This document shows positions 34,430 through 47,800 of a stretch of 64,000 bases of DNA, piece by piece. The stretch comes from Morella rubra (lineage: Eukaryota > Streptophyta > Magnoliopsida > Fagales > Myricaceae), in contig CM025855.1 in the NCBI GenBank assembly GCA_003952965.2, positions 12,494,483 through 12,558,482 of the forward strand, read 5' to 3'. Numbering within the stretch: position 1 is the stretch's first letter; each line of letters opens with the position of its first letter. A program made the position numbers and the translations under genes. The notes under the pieces are model-generated. The model saw nothing but the letters and a program-made list of their open reading frames with translations, was not told where the DNA came from and ran no database searches.

Positions 34430-35712
34430 TATAAAAGTTTAATTGGCATTAACGTGAAAAACATATAGGGGTATTTTAGTCTTCTTTGGTGTTTCTAGAA
34501 TAAGTTGGTTAGAAGCTGGAAATTGTGAAGTCTAGGTCGTTTCTTTGTGGGCATGTGATAACAGAAGAAAGTTTCGTCACTTTGCACTTACCCATTCCTT
34601 GACCATTTTACCCCTACTCATATAAATGGTCCCTTGAACAAAATACGTTTATACATTCATTGAAAATTAATTTTTTAGAGAAAGAACATAGAGTGACCAG
34701 TTTGTGAGTTTCAAGAATCCCTTGGAGAAGCTATCATATTTTCTTTCAGAGATCTTGATCTATTGTGCATAAAAGATTACATATGATCATAAAATTTGTG
34801 TGTTGAGATCACCACCAAAATCCTTTGTGAAAAGAAGACTTCCAAAGGTTGTTGGAAACGTCAACAGAGGCTAGAGTTACAGCTCTTGAAGTTGTTGGTT
34901 GGTTAAGTTCATACGTGAAGATCAGCAAGGCTACGGTTTGGTGATTGAGTCGTCTTTCAAACTTGCTCAAAGTTCTGAGATTGCTGCAAGTTGCAGATCT
35001 AAGCAGTTTTAGGATTAGTTTAGGAGAGTTTAATCGTCAAAGATCACTTTGTAACCGATGTTTGAAGGTAGTGAAGATTCAAGTTACCGACCTAGGGCCC
35101 AGAGAGTTGTTTCTCCTTAAAAAAGTTTCTTTAAGGAGTTTTTCTCTTCGTCACCAATCTCAGTTGTCAATGTGGTGAATGTTTTATTCCTGCTTTTGAT
35201 TTACATATTTCTTATAATTAATAACCTCTCTTGTGCTGTGTATTGCTAAACTAATGTTTGAAGGTTCAAAGAAAGAGAGGTAACAAGAACGTTTTCGTGA
35301 GGTAAAGCTGGTAATAGATTAGATCTGTTTTATCTAATATGTATTGTGTTGTTAAATTGATTGTTGATCAATTTCGTAATTGAATCTATAAGTTATGCTT
35401 TCCGTAGTTTATTCAGAGTCTGTTGTAGTTAGATTAGAATCATACTCAGTTCTTCACAGATTTTGCAGAGCATTTTTATAGATCGTGATTAATTAGATTT
35501 ATGTTAAAATAGACTTGACTGAGTATTGTTAGGTGTATTTGGAATTGAAAGCATTTGATTAGGATTGATAATATCTAGGTCAAGTTACATTGGAGTGAAT
35601 ATTGTTGTTTATATCTTATTGTCTTTAAAAATAGAATTGTAAATTTTTAAAGATACCTATTCACCCCTTCTAGGTATTTTGTATATTGTTTGGGTCTAAA
35701 TTAGGTTATTCA
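34430..35712 (+). repeat. Right LTR of the inverted-repeat element
   Basis: Begins TATAAAAGTTTAATTGGC after the purine tract and ends GGTTATTCA before the TSD CTATT. The 3' part includes TATTCACCCCTTCTAGG (35659-35675), a phrase common near the U5 end of plant copia LTRs. The 77-codon open frame at 34945-35178 lies inside the LTR and is not taken as a gene. Confidence 0.7.
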
Positions 35713-35717
35713 CTATT

Positions 35718-36718
35718 TATGTATAGTGGCAGAAATAGGAGCGGGTGGAAGCCACCACACCCCCAATGTTTTTTGAAAAAATCCCCTTTGTAAGGCCAAA
35801 AATACTATCCGGCCTTTTTTACACCTTCGAATACCATTTATCCCCCAAATAAAATGAGATAAATTTAATTTTTAAAAAATCATTCACTTTAAAATGAAAA
35901 CAAACAAGAAATGAATTACAATATCTTTTAAAATAAAAAGCAAATGCTAATGGATAAAAGTTCACCAAGAGATGCAATTTATTTTATGACGTAAACAACT
36001 CTTTTTGTTTCTATTTTGTTAGTTATATCTCTCAATTTCACTTTTTTTTAAAAAAAAGTCTCTCGATTTCGCCCCACCCTTGAAAAAGTTAACATAAAGA
36101 AATCACGTAATCCATCAAGTTTCTTCTATCGCTTTATATATGAGAATTTTAACTCTTTTTTTTTTTTTTTTTACGTTGCCTCAGCTTATGTATGTTCATT
36201 ATTTATTTTTAGCTTCCAATCTCTTTTGATCTCTAGTTTTTTCCCCTCTTTTAGCGGCTAATTTCAATTCAGAGTAAACTATTTATATTGTTTTCTTTAT
36301 AATTATTAGCTGATGAACTTGCGTAATAATAATTAATACATAGAAAATAATTACAACCTTAAAATATTAAGGAATTTCATTATTTTTTCCAAATCACATT
36401 TTAGAAATTGAATTATAGGAAGTAGGGTTTCTACTCTAGAACATAATCTAAGGTGATTTTTGACAATAAAGAATTCTCAAAATTTGTAGAAACTTTCATA
36501 ATGGTGTGAATATGTAGGTAGATTGATGTTTTATTGAGGTTTGTAAAAAGTTGTGCAATTTTTTAAAGATATTTGATTGTAGGTTGATTTTTATTAGAAT
36601 TTATAAAAAAAAATGTAAAGAATGATGATTTGATGAAATTTTGTAATAAAAAGTATTTAAGTTTATTGAAAAGTATAAAGAGAAATGATTTGATGGAATT
36701 TTTTTAAAATGTATTACA
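35718..36718. other. AT-rich spacer
   Basis: No gene seen. Sequence is very AT-rich with T runs at 36045-36060 and 36155-36173. A GC-richer phrase AGCGGGTGGAAGCCACCACA occurs near 35739. Confidence 0.5.
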
Positions 36719-36720
36719 TG

Positions 36721-36872
36721 GCGTTTGCCAAACTAAAATTTTATTAAAATTTTACTTTTATCAAACACACTTCAAAATTTTATTTTTACTTTTGTCACTC
36801 ATTCACCAATTCCAATACACCTCTTTTTTAACACCAACACAAAATTTTACTAAAATTTTGAAAACAAACACT
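36721..36872. mobile_element. MITE-like inverted-repeat unit, ~150 bp
   Basis: The left end GCGTTTGCCAAACTAAAATT and the reverse complement of the right end, AGTGTTTGTTTTCAAAATTT, share a GTTTG plus AAAATTTTA(T/G)TAAAATTTT pattern, as in many plant MITEs that start with a 'GTTTGG/CAAAC' tip. The TSD is not certain, so the superfamily is left open. Confidence 0.4.
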
Positions 36873-37789
36873 ATTAATATTTGTGTAAAAATGTGGTGGA
36901 GTTCATGTTGAATTTTTTGAGATTTTAAATATTTAATTGTGAATTTTTTTTTTAATTTCAAAATATTTCTTAAAAAATTGAGTATTTATTATCATCAAAC
37001 ATTACCTTTATTCATATATATTGCCCTACTCCCAAAGACTTCAATCGAGATTATTTGAAGTTTAAATTTGTTGACCCGTGGTATGGTAGATACGTGTCCT
37101 GTGAATCAGGACAACCATTATTCTACAAAAAGGTTTTGGATGGAAAAATTATGAAAACTGGCTAGTAATTATTTGGAACAAAAACACAGGAGCTGATTTT
37201 AAAATAGGGGAAGATTTGGGCCCCTCGAGATTCAATTTGCCTATTACTCCTCATAAATTGTTAAAAAAAAAAAAAATCAATTGTGGTTCCATTGAAGCAA
37301 TGTGGATTGGCGGAAATGTTTCTGCAAGATAAATTTTTTTTTTAAAAAATTCTGTTTTTTAATTAGAAATTTATTTATATATTATTTTTCATTTTTATGA
37401 ATTTTCCATTGTTAAATTTTGATTTAACCACTCAGAAATAATTGATTTTTTTAAAATTTATAGGTGTTTGATTGTTAAAATTTTAGGTAGATAAAATTTG
37501 AGTAAAAGAGTTGTAAAAAATGAAAATATTTTATTGGAATTGTTAATATAATAAAGAAAAAGAAAATTTAAATAAATATTATAATTAAAAAGAATAATTT
37601 AATAAAAGGAAATATTATTTTATAATGATGCCTAAAAATTTTGAGTGGCCCTCAAGCACTATGGCATGGGCAAAGTAATACTCTGTTTTGTAAAATATTT
37701 TGTAATTTTAAGGCAAAGTAATACTCTGTTTTTACCTACGAAACAGAAATAAATGCATAAAAAGTGATGGTCGCTGGTTACCCCGCTGA
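36873..37789. other. AT-rich spacer upstream of host gene
   Basis: No gene recognised. A short direct repeat GCAAAGTAATACTCTGTTTT occurs at about 37670 and 37713. The last 100 bp become C/T-rich and lead into the presumed transcription start of the DUF3067 gene. Confidence 0.5.
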
Positions 37790-37883
37790 AAATTGAGCCT
37801 CTTCCCTCCTCCCCTCCCCTCCCCTCTTGCTCTATCCAAAACCAACGGCCCCTGCCTCTCGTTTCGCTCTGCCTTACGACCAG
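37790..37883 (+). promoter_or_regulatory. Presumed 5'-UTR exon and pyrimidine patch of the DUF3067 gene
   Basis: A CCTCCCCTCCCCTCCCCTC pyrimidine patch (37809-37827), typical near plant transcription starts, is followed by a possible splice donor CCAG|GTCC at 37883/37884. The first coding exon downstream starts at a good acceptor (TTGCAG, ends 38820) three bases before the ATG, so a non-coding first exon is plausible. Without transcripts this remains a guess. Confidence 0.4.
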
Positions 37884-38823
37884 GTCCTCTCTCTGTTCTC
37901 TTTGGTGTCATTTAATGTGGCTTGTTTCAGATTTTTTGAGCTAGTTCTGTTCTTTACATGGACATGCACTTTGCTTTGGACTCTTGAACCCCACCTTACT
38001 TCTGCTTCCTCTTTCGAGTTGATTATTATCACTATAGCTTATTTCAGCTCTTTGTTAGTGTGTGTGTGTTTGATCAATTTTCTTTGTCGTATTTCTTTCC
38101 ATTTTCATTTAACCATGTACATTCTATTTTTACCCAGTAAAATGTCTTTAATATACACTAACGGGAACTGAAGTTGGTGGTAATCAACAGTTCAATACCA
38201 TAATGCAGAGATAAGTTTTCGGTTAATCCATGATCCATCGCGGAAACTCAACCACAAGATTCCCCAAAAACATGGGCACACGTGAAAAAATATTGCATTT
38301 GTTTTCTTTTTTACATAACTATCTCCATATCATTGCGGCGGCTACATATTAAGAATCGTTGAGGGCCACGCTTCTGGTTTAAGTTGCCTTTCTGGAAGGG
38401 CGGTCTTTGAGTTGACAACTTTAGAGTAATAAGGGGGTTTTACAGAAGGACTCACACCAGCTCAGTCATTTCCTTTATTGCTTTAGCTGTTTGGGACCAG
38501 GGGCTACAAAAAATTGCTCGACATTAGAATATGTGATCTGAAAAGGACAGCTTAATCAACTTTTCAGCTCTCCCTTTTGGGTACTGGGGTGAAAGAAAGG
38601 AACAAAGAGATAACACTAGTAAAGTTGATTGAGTGGTTGTTTCACAGTCAATCAAGTGGCATGTTTGGTTACCTCAGACGATGATGATCCTCTGTTTGAA
38701 AACCTCACTTTTTTTTTTTTTTTTGCATGAATTATTCTTTTGGTATGTCTTATCTTATTTGTGTACTTATATATTCTGCTATTTAAATTCTCACAAAATT
38801 GAATGATCCTAGATTTGCAGGGT

Positions 38824-41800
38824 ATGATGAGCACTATCTCAAGCCATCATTGTAATTGGTCACCAGGATTTCAGGAGCACCTTATCAACAGAGGATGTAG
38901 TAAAACCCTGTTTGCTGGATATTCTGGTCCATATTTTCCTTCCAAAGGATTTGGGAAACTAGTGTTTTTCCGTGGTCAATGCCTTGCTCGTAGATTTCAT
39001 CAAGGTGTTAAGAAATACAGGCCTCTCTTGGCCAGTATGGTGTATGATGGCATGGATCAAGATGACTCTGAAGATGAAAATAATGAGAAAGAATCTGCAA
39101 AAGGCGAAAATGGAGGAGTACGTTGACATTTCTTTCCTTTTCTTTTGTCTGTCCTGTATAATTTTGTTTCTGTAATAATGTTGGTAGGCCAAAACCATGG
39201 ATAGACTTAATTGTGGTTTTTCCCAATGCATTCCATATATCATGGGTTAGTCACAATGTGATCATCGGGATTTATCATTATATATATAGATGAGATTATC
39301 TCTCTCTCTCTTTCTCAAGTAAACCCTGTTGGCATCTGACAGTGCTCTGATTGCTTTATCTTTCCTTGATCATGTACTGGTTGCAAGTCTTAGCATTTTA
39401 ACAAACAGTAATATCGTCAATTGTTAAAATGCTATATCCAATGGAGTGGCAAGCATTTTCAGTGCACTGATTGGTACACTAGCTTCAGGTGTTGGTTGGT
39501 AATTGTGGGATCGGAAAAATACTTGTGCCCTTCTTTGTTGTTTTTTCTAGATGAAATGTTATTTTGTTCTTTGTCAACTACATTTCTTTTGAGCCACTAG
39601 GGTTTTAGCAGCTGCAGAAATGGCTCAAATAAAACTCAACATCTGCAAGATTAAGTGTGACATCAATAAATTCTTTTAGATAAACAATCCCATGATTGGT
39701 TAACAGATTGTGATGATCTAATTATCAGAAGTGTCATGCAATACAAAGTGTCGCATCATTTCGGATGGGTTACCATAAGTTGCCATCACTCTAAATCTGA
39801 TTATGGTGGGATTGATTTCAAATGACGTGGCTCTTTGTACACATCTGACTGTGAAAACTATATTTTGACTATCTATTCTATGTGGTAAAGCATTGCTGTT
39901 CTGCAAATTTATTCACAGTTATTGGTGAACAAATCAAATCTTCTGAATCAATATTCTCTTAATTTGCACTTTTCAGGAGAATAGTGAGACACTTCGAGAG
40001 AATCTTGAAAGAATAGTTGGTACAGATGATTCCACCTTTAGCGGGATAGATCTTGCAACCCTTATTAGGAACAAGTATGGGAGATCATATGATGTTCAAC
40101 TAATAAAGAAGGTATGACGTTTTATTTGAACACAATTGTGTTATTTGCAAATTTGGATGCATTACGAGCATAACTAGAGTTTATGATCCCTTTTTTCTTG
40201 TTGTAAGTTGCGTTTATTGAGAAACATGTAGGAGTACTTTGGAATGTTTTTGGGAAGTATGTAATCCAATTTGCTTTACCTATTATTCTTTTTTCCTTTT
40301 AGCACTTGATATTCCAATGACTCTTTCGAGTGTCAAAATCTTTTCCTCAAAACTTACCCAAACAAGTTACATTCTAATGATATTCGACACATTTGAACAT
40401 CAAGACCTTTTCCTCAAACTTACCCCGGTCAGCAGACAGGGTCATAGATGGCAATGGAATCTTTACCAGAATAGATGATAAAACCCACCATCTATCCTTT
40501 GTTTTCGCCTACCAGAACAAAGGTTGTCTGATGAAAGGAAGGAAGATGTACTAGTCATATTAGTAATGGATCCAAAGAAAATATTTAAATTAAAAAATAA
40601 CTTAAATATAGAAAAAATATTAAGAAAAATTATCTGATTATTTAGAAAAAAGTAAAATATTTGAATATTGAAAAAATTTAAAAATATTTTGGGACTACCA
40701 ACCCGGTGCGGTGGCACACTTTTGGCAATGTTCGGTGTCCCCAATGTTTTACAATTTTTTTAAATTAAGTTTCTGTTTTTTAATTTATTGAATCTTAAAA
40801 AAAGTAATTTTTTATTTTTAAAATTTTCTAGTTTCTTTCATATTTTTACAAAATTTTTGGATACTTTTCATTTTCTGTAGTTTTAAGTTATTTTTGTATT
40901 GTTTTTATTTTTTAATAATTTTTTAATAATTTTTTAAATATTTTACTTTTTTTATTTTAGTAAATTTCTCGAGATTTTTATCTATTTAGAATATTTCGTA
41001 ATAATTTTGATAATTATTATATTTTCTGAATGTTTTTAGATTTTTATTTTGATAATTTTTAATTTAAGTTGTAATTTATAGCAATTAATTAGTTTTGCGA
41101 ACTTATTTATATATTTTATACAATTTCCCCAATTTTGAATTTTTGTTTTAATTTATTTTTTTCGAATTTATTTTTAAATTTTTCCCCAATTTTGTAAAAT
41201 GATTTTAGTTTTAGTTGTTATTATTTTTAAATATAATAATTACTAAAATAATAATTTTATTAAATAAAAAATTAAATAAATGAGTTCAAGCTTAACTAAC
41301 CAAACGTGTCCTTGTTCTAAAACATATTGTAATCTTTAAAATTTGAAATTCAAACTTTGAAACCTGAACCCAAACCTAAACCTGAATCCCTCTCCAAACA
41401 AGCCCTAAATGTTACCAAATTCATTACACAATGCGTTTAGAGCGGTTGCTAAATTACTTGAACAGATAAGAGATGAGGATGCAACGACAAATGTGCCCAA
41501 TCAAGAATAATCTTTTTGAGATTAGCACTGGGGCATGTTTGTCCACCAAAACATCCACCCATTCCTCTAGTGGGATGGCCATGAAGCTTCCAGTAGGTTT
41601 CTCGAGCAGGCGAGATCGATTATAATGGCTATAGAATAGCTTGTCTTTTCATCTGGAACATGCTCGCCTTCTCTACCTTTAGAGTCCCCCTTGCCACCAT
41701 GTTGGGAGGTATGGGTACACTTTCCTCACTTTGGGAAAAAGATCTTTCTCAAGAATCTGATCTCGAACTGGATCATGTTCTTGTGCAATTGCTTCCAATA

Positions 41801-44800
41801 ACTCATAAATGTGCCTTTCATCAACATACTTATGAAAATGTTGTATCTTATGCGTGTTTACCGTTGAATTTCTAATAATGGTACAAGTCCTGGTACAGAT
41901 CAGAAAATGGTTGATACTAGGTTGTGAAAGACTAGTCACCTTGAGTAGTCACTCGAATTCAGTGCTTTTAAAAAGAAATTTTTTTGACTAAGTTTGACCT
42001 GTTGCATCGCATATCTTCTTTGTAGTCTCAAGAAACAAGTAACCTTGGCCGATCTGTGGTTGCATAAGAGTGTGCGAATTATCACATTAATTTGGTGTTC
42101 TCAGCCTCCCATCCGTCATACTGTGATCATTGTCCACTAGTTCTTCCATCTTACCATTTAGATGGCCTAGTTTTCCTCTGTACCCATTGAACATTAAAGA
42201 AAATCGTGACTAAGTTAAACAGTTGAACCTTTCAGAAATAATCACTTCATATTGCAGTAGAGAGCATGCTGCCACTTTTTTTTTGGCTGGGTGTCCTAAA
42301 CTACTGGATTTCTTTTGTTTTCCTGAGCTACCTGCAGTTTAGTTTTTTTTTTCGCTCTCCCTGAACGACCTGTTACTTAGTGAGCTACACAGTAGCAGTC
42401 TTCTGGGCTAAACGATTTACATATAGCCCATAGTAAGCACTAACACTGTTGATCTCTGGTGAATTGCTAACATACGTGGGCCCCCGGCTGCCGACAACTG
42501 GAAAATGCAGAAAAGAAACTCAGAAATACTCAGACAAAGTCGATCTTCCCTTCTACATAGGAGCCAAAAAGTTTGCAGAAAATGAAGACTAAGCATTAAA
42601 TGGCCACCATGAAAACTCGTCGGAGGTAGCACCACTGTGCCAGAGACAATCACTGGAACACCTAAAAAATGCCAAAAACCTCTAATATAGCCACTTGCGG
42701 CCTGGATTGATGAGCAATACCAAACCCTTAAGAAAATCAATTCTAGTACATATGAGCCAAAAAAACTGGTGAGACCAGAGAAGCCAAATGCCACTCTCAT
42801 GATTTACCAAGGCTTTCTCAAGATCAGATAACAGGAGAAACAGAGCAGGGCAGGAATAGAAGACACTTTGGGGAAATATGAGCCCCAAAGCTTATTCCTT
42901 TTCATCCATAGGCATTGTTATTTGTACATATGGAATCTAAACAGATGAAAAATGTAATCACAATGAAAAGTAAATAAGTCAAATATATCAATGGTCATAA
43001 TTGATTGCGGATAACGGTTCCCTTGTCGTTACTAGATATAGACCAATTGTTTGTGTCCTAATTCATATATTCAACTTTGGAGGTTGGTGGAGTAAACCAA
43101 TCTATCTGTGAAAGTCATTTAGAATATATGCATTGAAGCTGTGCACAGCATAATCTTTTGTGGATTACTGTACATACATGTTGGCCATGATGTTGAAGTA
43201 TCCTCACTCAAAAGAATACACTTGCTATTCCACATTCCTATTAACTGAAGAAGCTCGTTTTCAACACTTCTTTTCTGGCACTTAAAGTGAAACTTTTCCT
43301 TGCCCTCTCTAGGAGTTCATGGGAAGAAATCTTCTTGCTTTGAATGTTATGTGGAAGTACATGGAGCAGGTATGCAAATTCCTTTTCTACAAATATGTGC
43401 TTGTCGAATGGAACTGCAAAATTTTCATTATGGTTTTGACATGAAAAAGTTTCCAAAATGCATCTGTTTCTTGAAGAAAGACGTGTATCATGAGAATTGA
43501 TTCAAAGGTGGCATGAGAGGATCAATTTGTCCAGTGATTATGAGGCTCACTTCTTGACAATGGGGTTTAGTTTTTGTTTTCTTTTTGTTGCATGATCGAT
43601 GATGATTGCAGTAACTAATACAAAGTAGTTGTACATGAGAGCTCAAGATATCTATGAAGTTCCCTTAATATACATCCATAGATAGAGATGCTCAAGAATA
43701 ACATATTTCCCAGCTGGATTAAGCTCAAGAATAACATATTTCCCAGCTGGATTAAGCTCAAGAATAGCATATTTGCATGCTCTTCCTCTGTAGCGACTGT
43801 TTAACATCTGACCACTGAAAACCCAGAAAAACATGAAAATCATGAAAAGAAAATGAAGCATTAGTCCTTAGCAAAATACCTCTGCAAGGAAATTGCAGTC
43901 AAGGAAATTGCAGCATAGGCTACATATTCAAAAGATTATCATCCAGAACTCGAAAAAGAATGGTAAACGGATGCTTATCTAGTAAGTCCATTGGAGTACT
44001 TGCGTACATATATGTACGTAGGAGACTGTCACTTGCAAATTGTCCCTGGATTGCCTTTGTTTTGTTCGTTTGTTGAGAGCCAAATAAAGCTGCAAATAAA
44101 TGTTCTCCATTTTATTGTTGTTCTATGCTTGATCTTTAGAAAGTATATATCCGATTCAGGATATTGTACAATAAATAGTGGTGATTTACAATAATCAAAT
44201 TGCAATGGTTGTTAAAAACCATTGGCTCAGAGCACAACTGCTTGCATGTGTGGACATGCTGCATATTATATTCCCTAGTGATTATGAGGCTCACTTCTTG
44301 ACAATGGGGTTTAGTTTTTGTTTTCTTTTTGTTGCATGATCGATGATGATTGCAGTAACTAATACAAAGTAGTTGTACATGAGAGCTCAAGATATCTATG
44401 AAGTTCCCTTAATATACATCCATAGATAGAGATGCTCAAGAATAACATATTTCCCAGCTGGATTAAGCTCAAGAATAACATATTTCCCAGCTGGATTAAG
44501 CTCAAGAATAGCATATTTCCCATACTCTTGCATGCTAATCTCCTCTGTAGCGACATTTAACCATCTGATTAAACCCAGAAAGAAAAGGGTAAATCATGAA
44601 AAGAAAATGAAGCATTTACCCTTAGTCAAATACCTCTGCAATCAAATTGTCAAGGAAATTGCAGCATAGGCTACATATTTTCAAAAGATTATCATCCAGA
44701 ACTCGAAAAAGAATGGTAAACGGATGCTTATCTAGTAAGTCCATTGGAGTACTTGCGTACATATATGTACGTAGGAGACTGTCACTTGCAAATTGTCCCT

Positions 44801-47800
44801 GGATTGCCTTTGTTTTGTTCGTTTGTTGAGAGCCAAATAAAGCTGCAAATAAATGTTCTCCATTTTATTGTTGTTCTATGCTTGATCTTTAGAAAGTATA
44901 TATCCGATTCAGGATATTGTACAATAAATAGTGGTGATTTACAATAATCAAATTGCAATGGTTGTTAAAAACCATTGGCTCAGAGCACAACTGCTTGCAT
45001 GTGTGGAGCTTATTTATTCCCTATAGGGGCATGTTCCAATCACCTTCTTCTTTTAGAGATCTTTTCCGTTGACCGAGGAAGAGTATCTACTGAGGCTTGA
45101 TGATGTGGCAAACTCGTTGAAATGTTGGGGAGCTGTCTCACATATTCGAAACAGCCTAGCAAACATGAAAGAGCGACCTCGGATAGGAAAGGTAAAGCAA
45201 TGGTCCAATATTTGCATGTATTATCATTCATCTAACGGCTAAATGCTTAGGTGAGACAAATAAGTCTCAATCAATGTTTATAAGAAACCATGAGATAAGA
45301 ATGATGATTTTTTCACCATATCATCACCGTAGTGTCTTTCAGTTCTTCTTTTTTGTTTTTTCAGATTCGTGGTTTCGTTGTCACTACAATTAGAGAGCCT
45401 CAATTGCTAAATAATTCTTAACAAGTTCACAATTTATACACTACCACTGAACCATGTGTACCTCCAGAGAGAGGTCAAAATTTAAGGAAAATGCTAGCCG
45501 AATGGCAAATATATGTTGCTTCTTCATGTTTTTTTCTACTTTTTATGAAGAGATCAATAACTTGTTGCTTCTAGGTCATAATTCTTAGGAGGAGCTACAT
45601 ATGCAAATATAGTGCAGGTTAAGACGATTTTTTAAATCTCAGGACTTGATTTGGTGAGAGCAATAACTAGTGTACTTTTATTTTCATAGAACTGTCTTCG
45701 AATTGATGCAGGAGCATTGTTTAGGCTTAATCTTGTATTGAGTCCTACATCACACAAGTGTCATTAGTTTCATTTTATGTCTTAAAAGAGCCATGTCAAT
45801 CACTTAAGGAAGGGGTTGAGGTCCCTTCAATGATTTTGGCAGCACTAAGTTTATGTCTCACTATACATATATTTCGAGAGAGAGAGCTTTTATGTTGTTT
45901 CAGAGATAAAAGAAACTATATATGTTCTTGGGTCCAAAATAAACCCTGAAGTTCAGTACTCCCTCCATTAATCTTTATGGTTGTGTTTCTCTGGCTCTCT
46001 GCTAGATTTCTTATGAATTGGCTGCAACAATCCACTGGAATTTCTCTTCGACATCTGGTCTAGTTGGTGTACTCTATCATTTTCATACTAGAGCAGATTT
46101 CTGTCCATCCCCATGGCTGCTTATGGGGAAAGGAGGACTTGGATGAAGAGAATAGGAAGCCCATATCGCAGAGATGATAGAACTGAAGCATAAGTTGACA
46201 AGTTGGAATGGGCTATTCAAGGTCTCCAGCGACAATATCTACTGGCCCAGGGAAACTACCACAAGGCAACCTGGCTGCTTCAGGCGCTCAGGAAGGTGGC
46301 CTTGAGGATGAAGAGGAAATCAATCTTGAAGAAGTAAAATCCATCCCATGGGCTAGTGTCTCAATAGTAATCTGGACGCTATCCTGCATTAAAGGAGAGA
46401 GTAGTGCATGCCTTGATTTTCGTAGGGGTGTTGTAATGGAGCTCCAGCAGTTCTCCCATATCGGCTCCAAATTGCTGGCCAAAGCAAACGTACCTAAAGC
46501 TTGAAACCACAGAGCCTTTAACAGCAAGGACTGCTTGTTCCACAGGTCAAGAAAACCGTATAGTAACTCGTAATCAACAGTGGATGAACTAGCTCTAAGT
46601 AGTAATGACGTGCAATGAAATTCCAACCATAATGGGCAACTTATAATGGTGTTGACCAAGTGGAAAGGGAAGGAAGTTGCTAGAATTTTGCCCCCAAATC
46701 GTTGGTGGCCGCAACTCTACTTTTCATTTTTCAATTGTGAATTGTCATTAATCTTACTCATGGTCAGAAGGAAGAGTTCACTTAGGTGTGTAGTCAGGAG
46801 GAAGAGACTGTTATGGTGATGATGAGTTCACTTGCCGATGTTGAAATATTTTCTTAAACTGTGTTACCTGTGCTGGTGAGTTCAATAGTGTGATATTAGG
46901 TGAGAGAAGCTATCAAGATAGCATCTCCCAGGAACTACTGAAAAATTGATTTTTCATTGGTTGTGGAGAGGTAATGAAGTTCCTGTTGCTACATATTGTT
47001 TGGTATTAGGTTACATTAAGTGATATCTAAGAATGAAGTTCAGTACGATGGTGTCTCTATGGATGCATGCCATATATTTACATTGAAGACTGTGTTTAGG
47101 TGATCATTATATTGTTTAGTTAACAAAAGACAACACTACCTGTAAGAGGGACGTAAGGTATCCTTCAAAGGCTGAGCTAGGCAGAGATTCGAAAGGCAGC
47201 AACGAAGATAACTTTCTCACTGCTAGAGCATTCAAGAAGGAAAGCCCACAGATGGGTGTGAAGTATGTGATGGAGAGTATAAACAGAGATGAAAATTCAG
47301 ATCAACTTATGGCTTGCAAAAGAGTTTCGAGCTGACTGCATACCAATATACTGTGCAGCGTTCTGAAATGAAAAGATAAGTTGGAGATTTATTGCAAAAC
47401 AGGTTAGTGCTAGAAAGTAAAGGCCATGTTTTGTTCCAACATTGTTGCTATCAAACAAAAATGTGTCATAAATGATATACTCTTCCTATAAATAAGATCA
47501 AAAGAAAGTATTAATTCCTAAGACCTAGGCTGGAAGACATGTATGAAGTATTAATTCCTAAGACCTAGGCTGGAAGACATGTAGGATATATTAGTCGGGT
47601 CAGCGATGTTTTCTACAGCTGGCCCAAAGTAGTGGCTATCAGCAAAATACAATGAGAAGTGGGAGAAGATGGCATTTGAGGGTGAGTCGGAGACGGCGTT
47701 CAAAGCACCAAATAGACTGTATCAGGGGCTTGTGATTCCATTTGCCTATCCGAAACCTAGGACATTCATGCCTTTGATGAGGGCGGTACTTCGTCTATTC

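Larger units (their letters stand above)
30567..35712 (+). mobile_element. LTR retroelement with interior inverted repeat, no recognised genes
   Basis: The left end TGTAAAAGTTTAATTGGCAT (30567) and a matching LTR start at 34430, preceded by the purine tract GAGGGGGAGAT, define the element. The right end ...GGTTATTCA (35712) with the TSD CTATT on both sides (30562-30566, 35713-35717) closes it. Only about 350 bp of the left LTR can be matched to the 1,283-bp right LTR. Between them, 30915-32055 is a diverged inverted copy of 32655-33965. No gag or pol was recognised, so it is non-autonomous or strongly rearranged. Its purine tract and LTR style point to copia. Moderately old, judged by LTR divergence. 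Confidence 0.75.

Noticed and set aside
34945-35178. 77-codon frame in the right LTR of the inverted-repeat element
   Set aside because: Lies wholly within an LTR and lacks any motif.
37827-38171. Long open frame at the start of the DUF3067 gene
   Set aside because: It has no ATG at its start and reads from the presumed first exon into intron; the conserved protein starts at 38824.
42417-42888. Minus-strand open frames suspected to be a LINE or gene fragment
   Set aside because: No conserved motif of ORF2, RNase H or a host family could be seen.
43991-44947. Identical 67-codon frames in both tandem copies
   Set aside because: Their identity is explained by the recent duplication; each ATG is inside an intron and no family is recognised.
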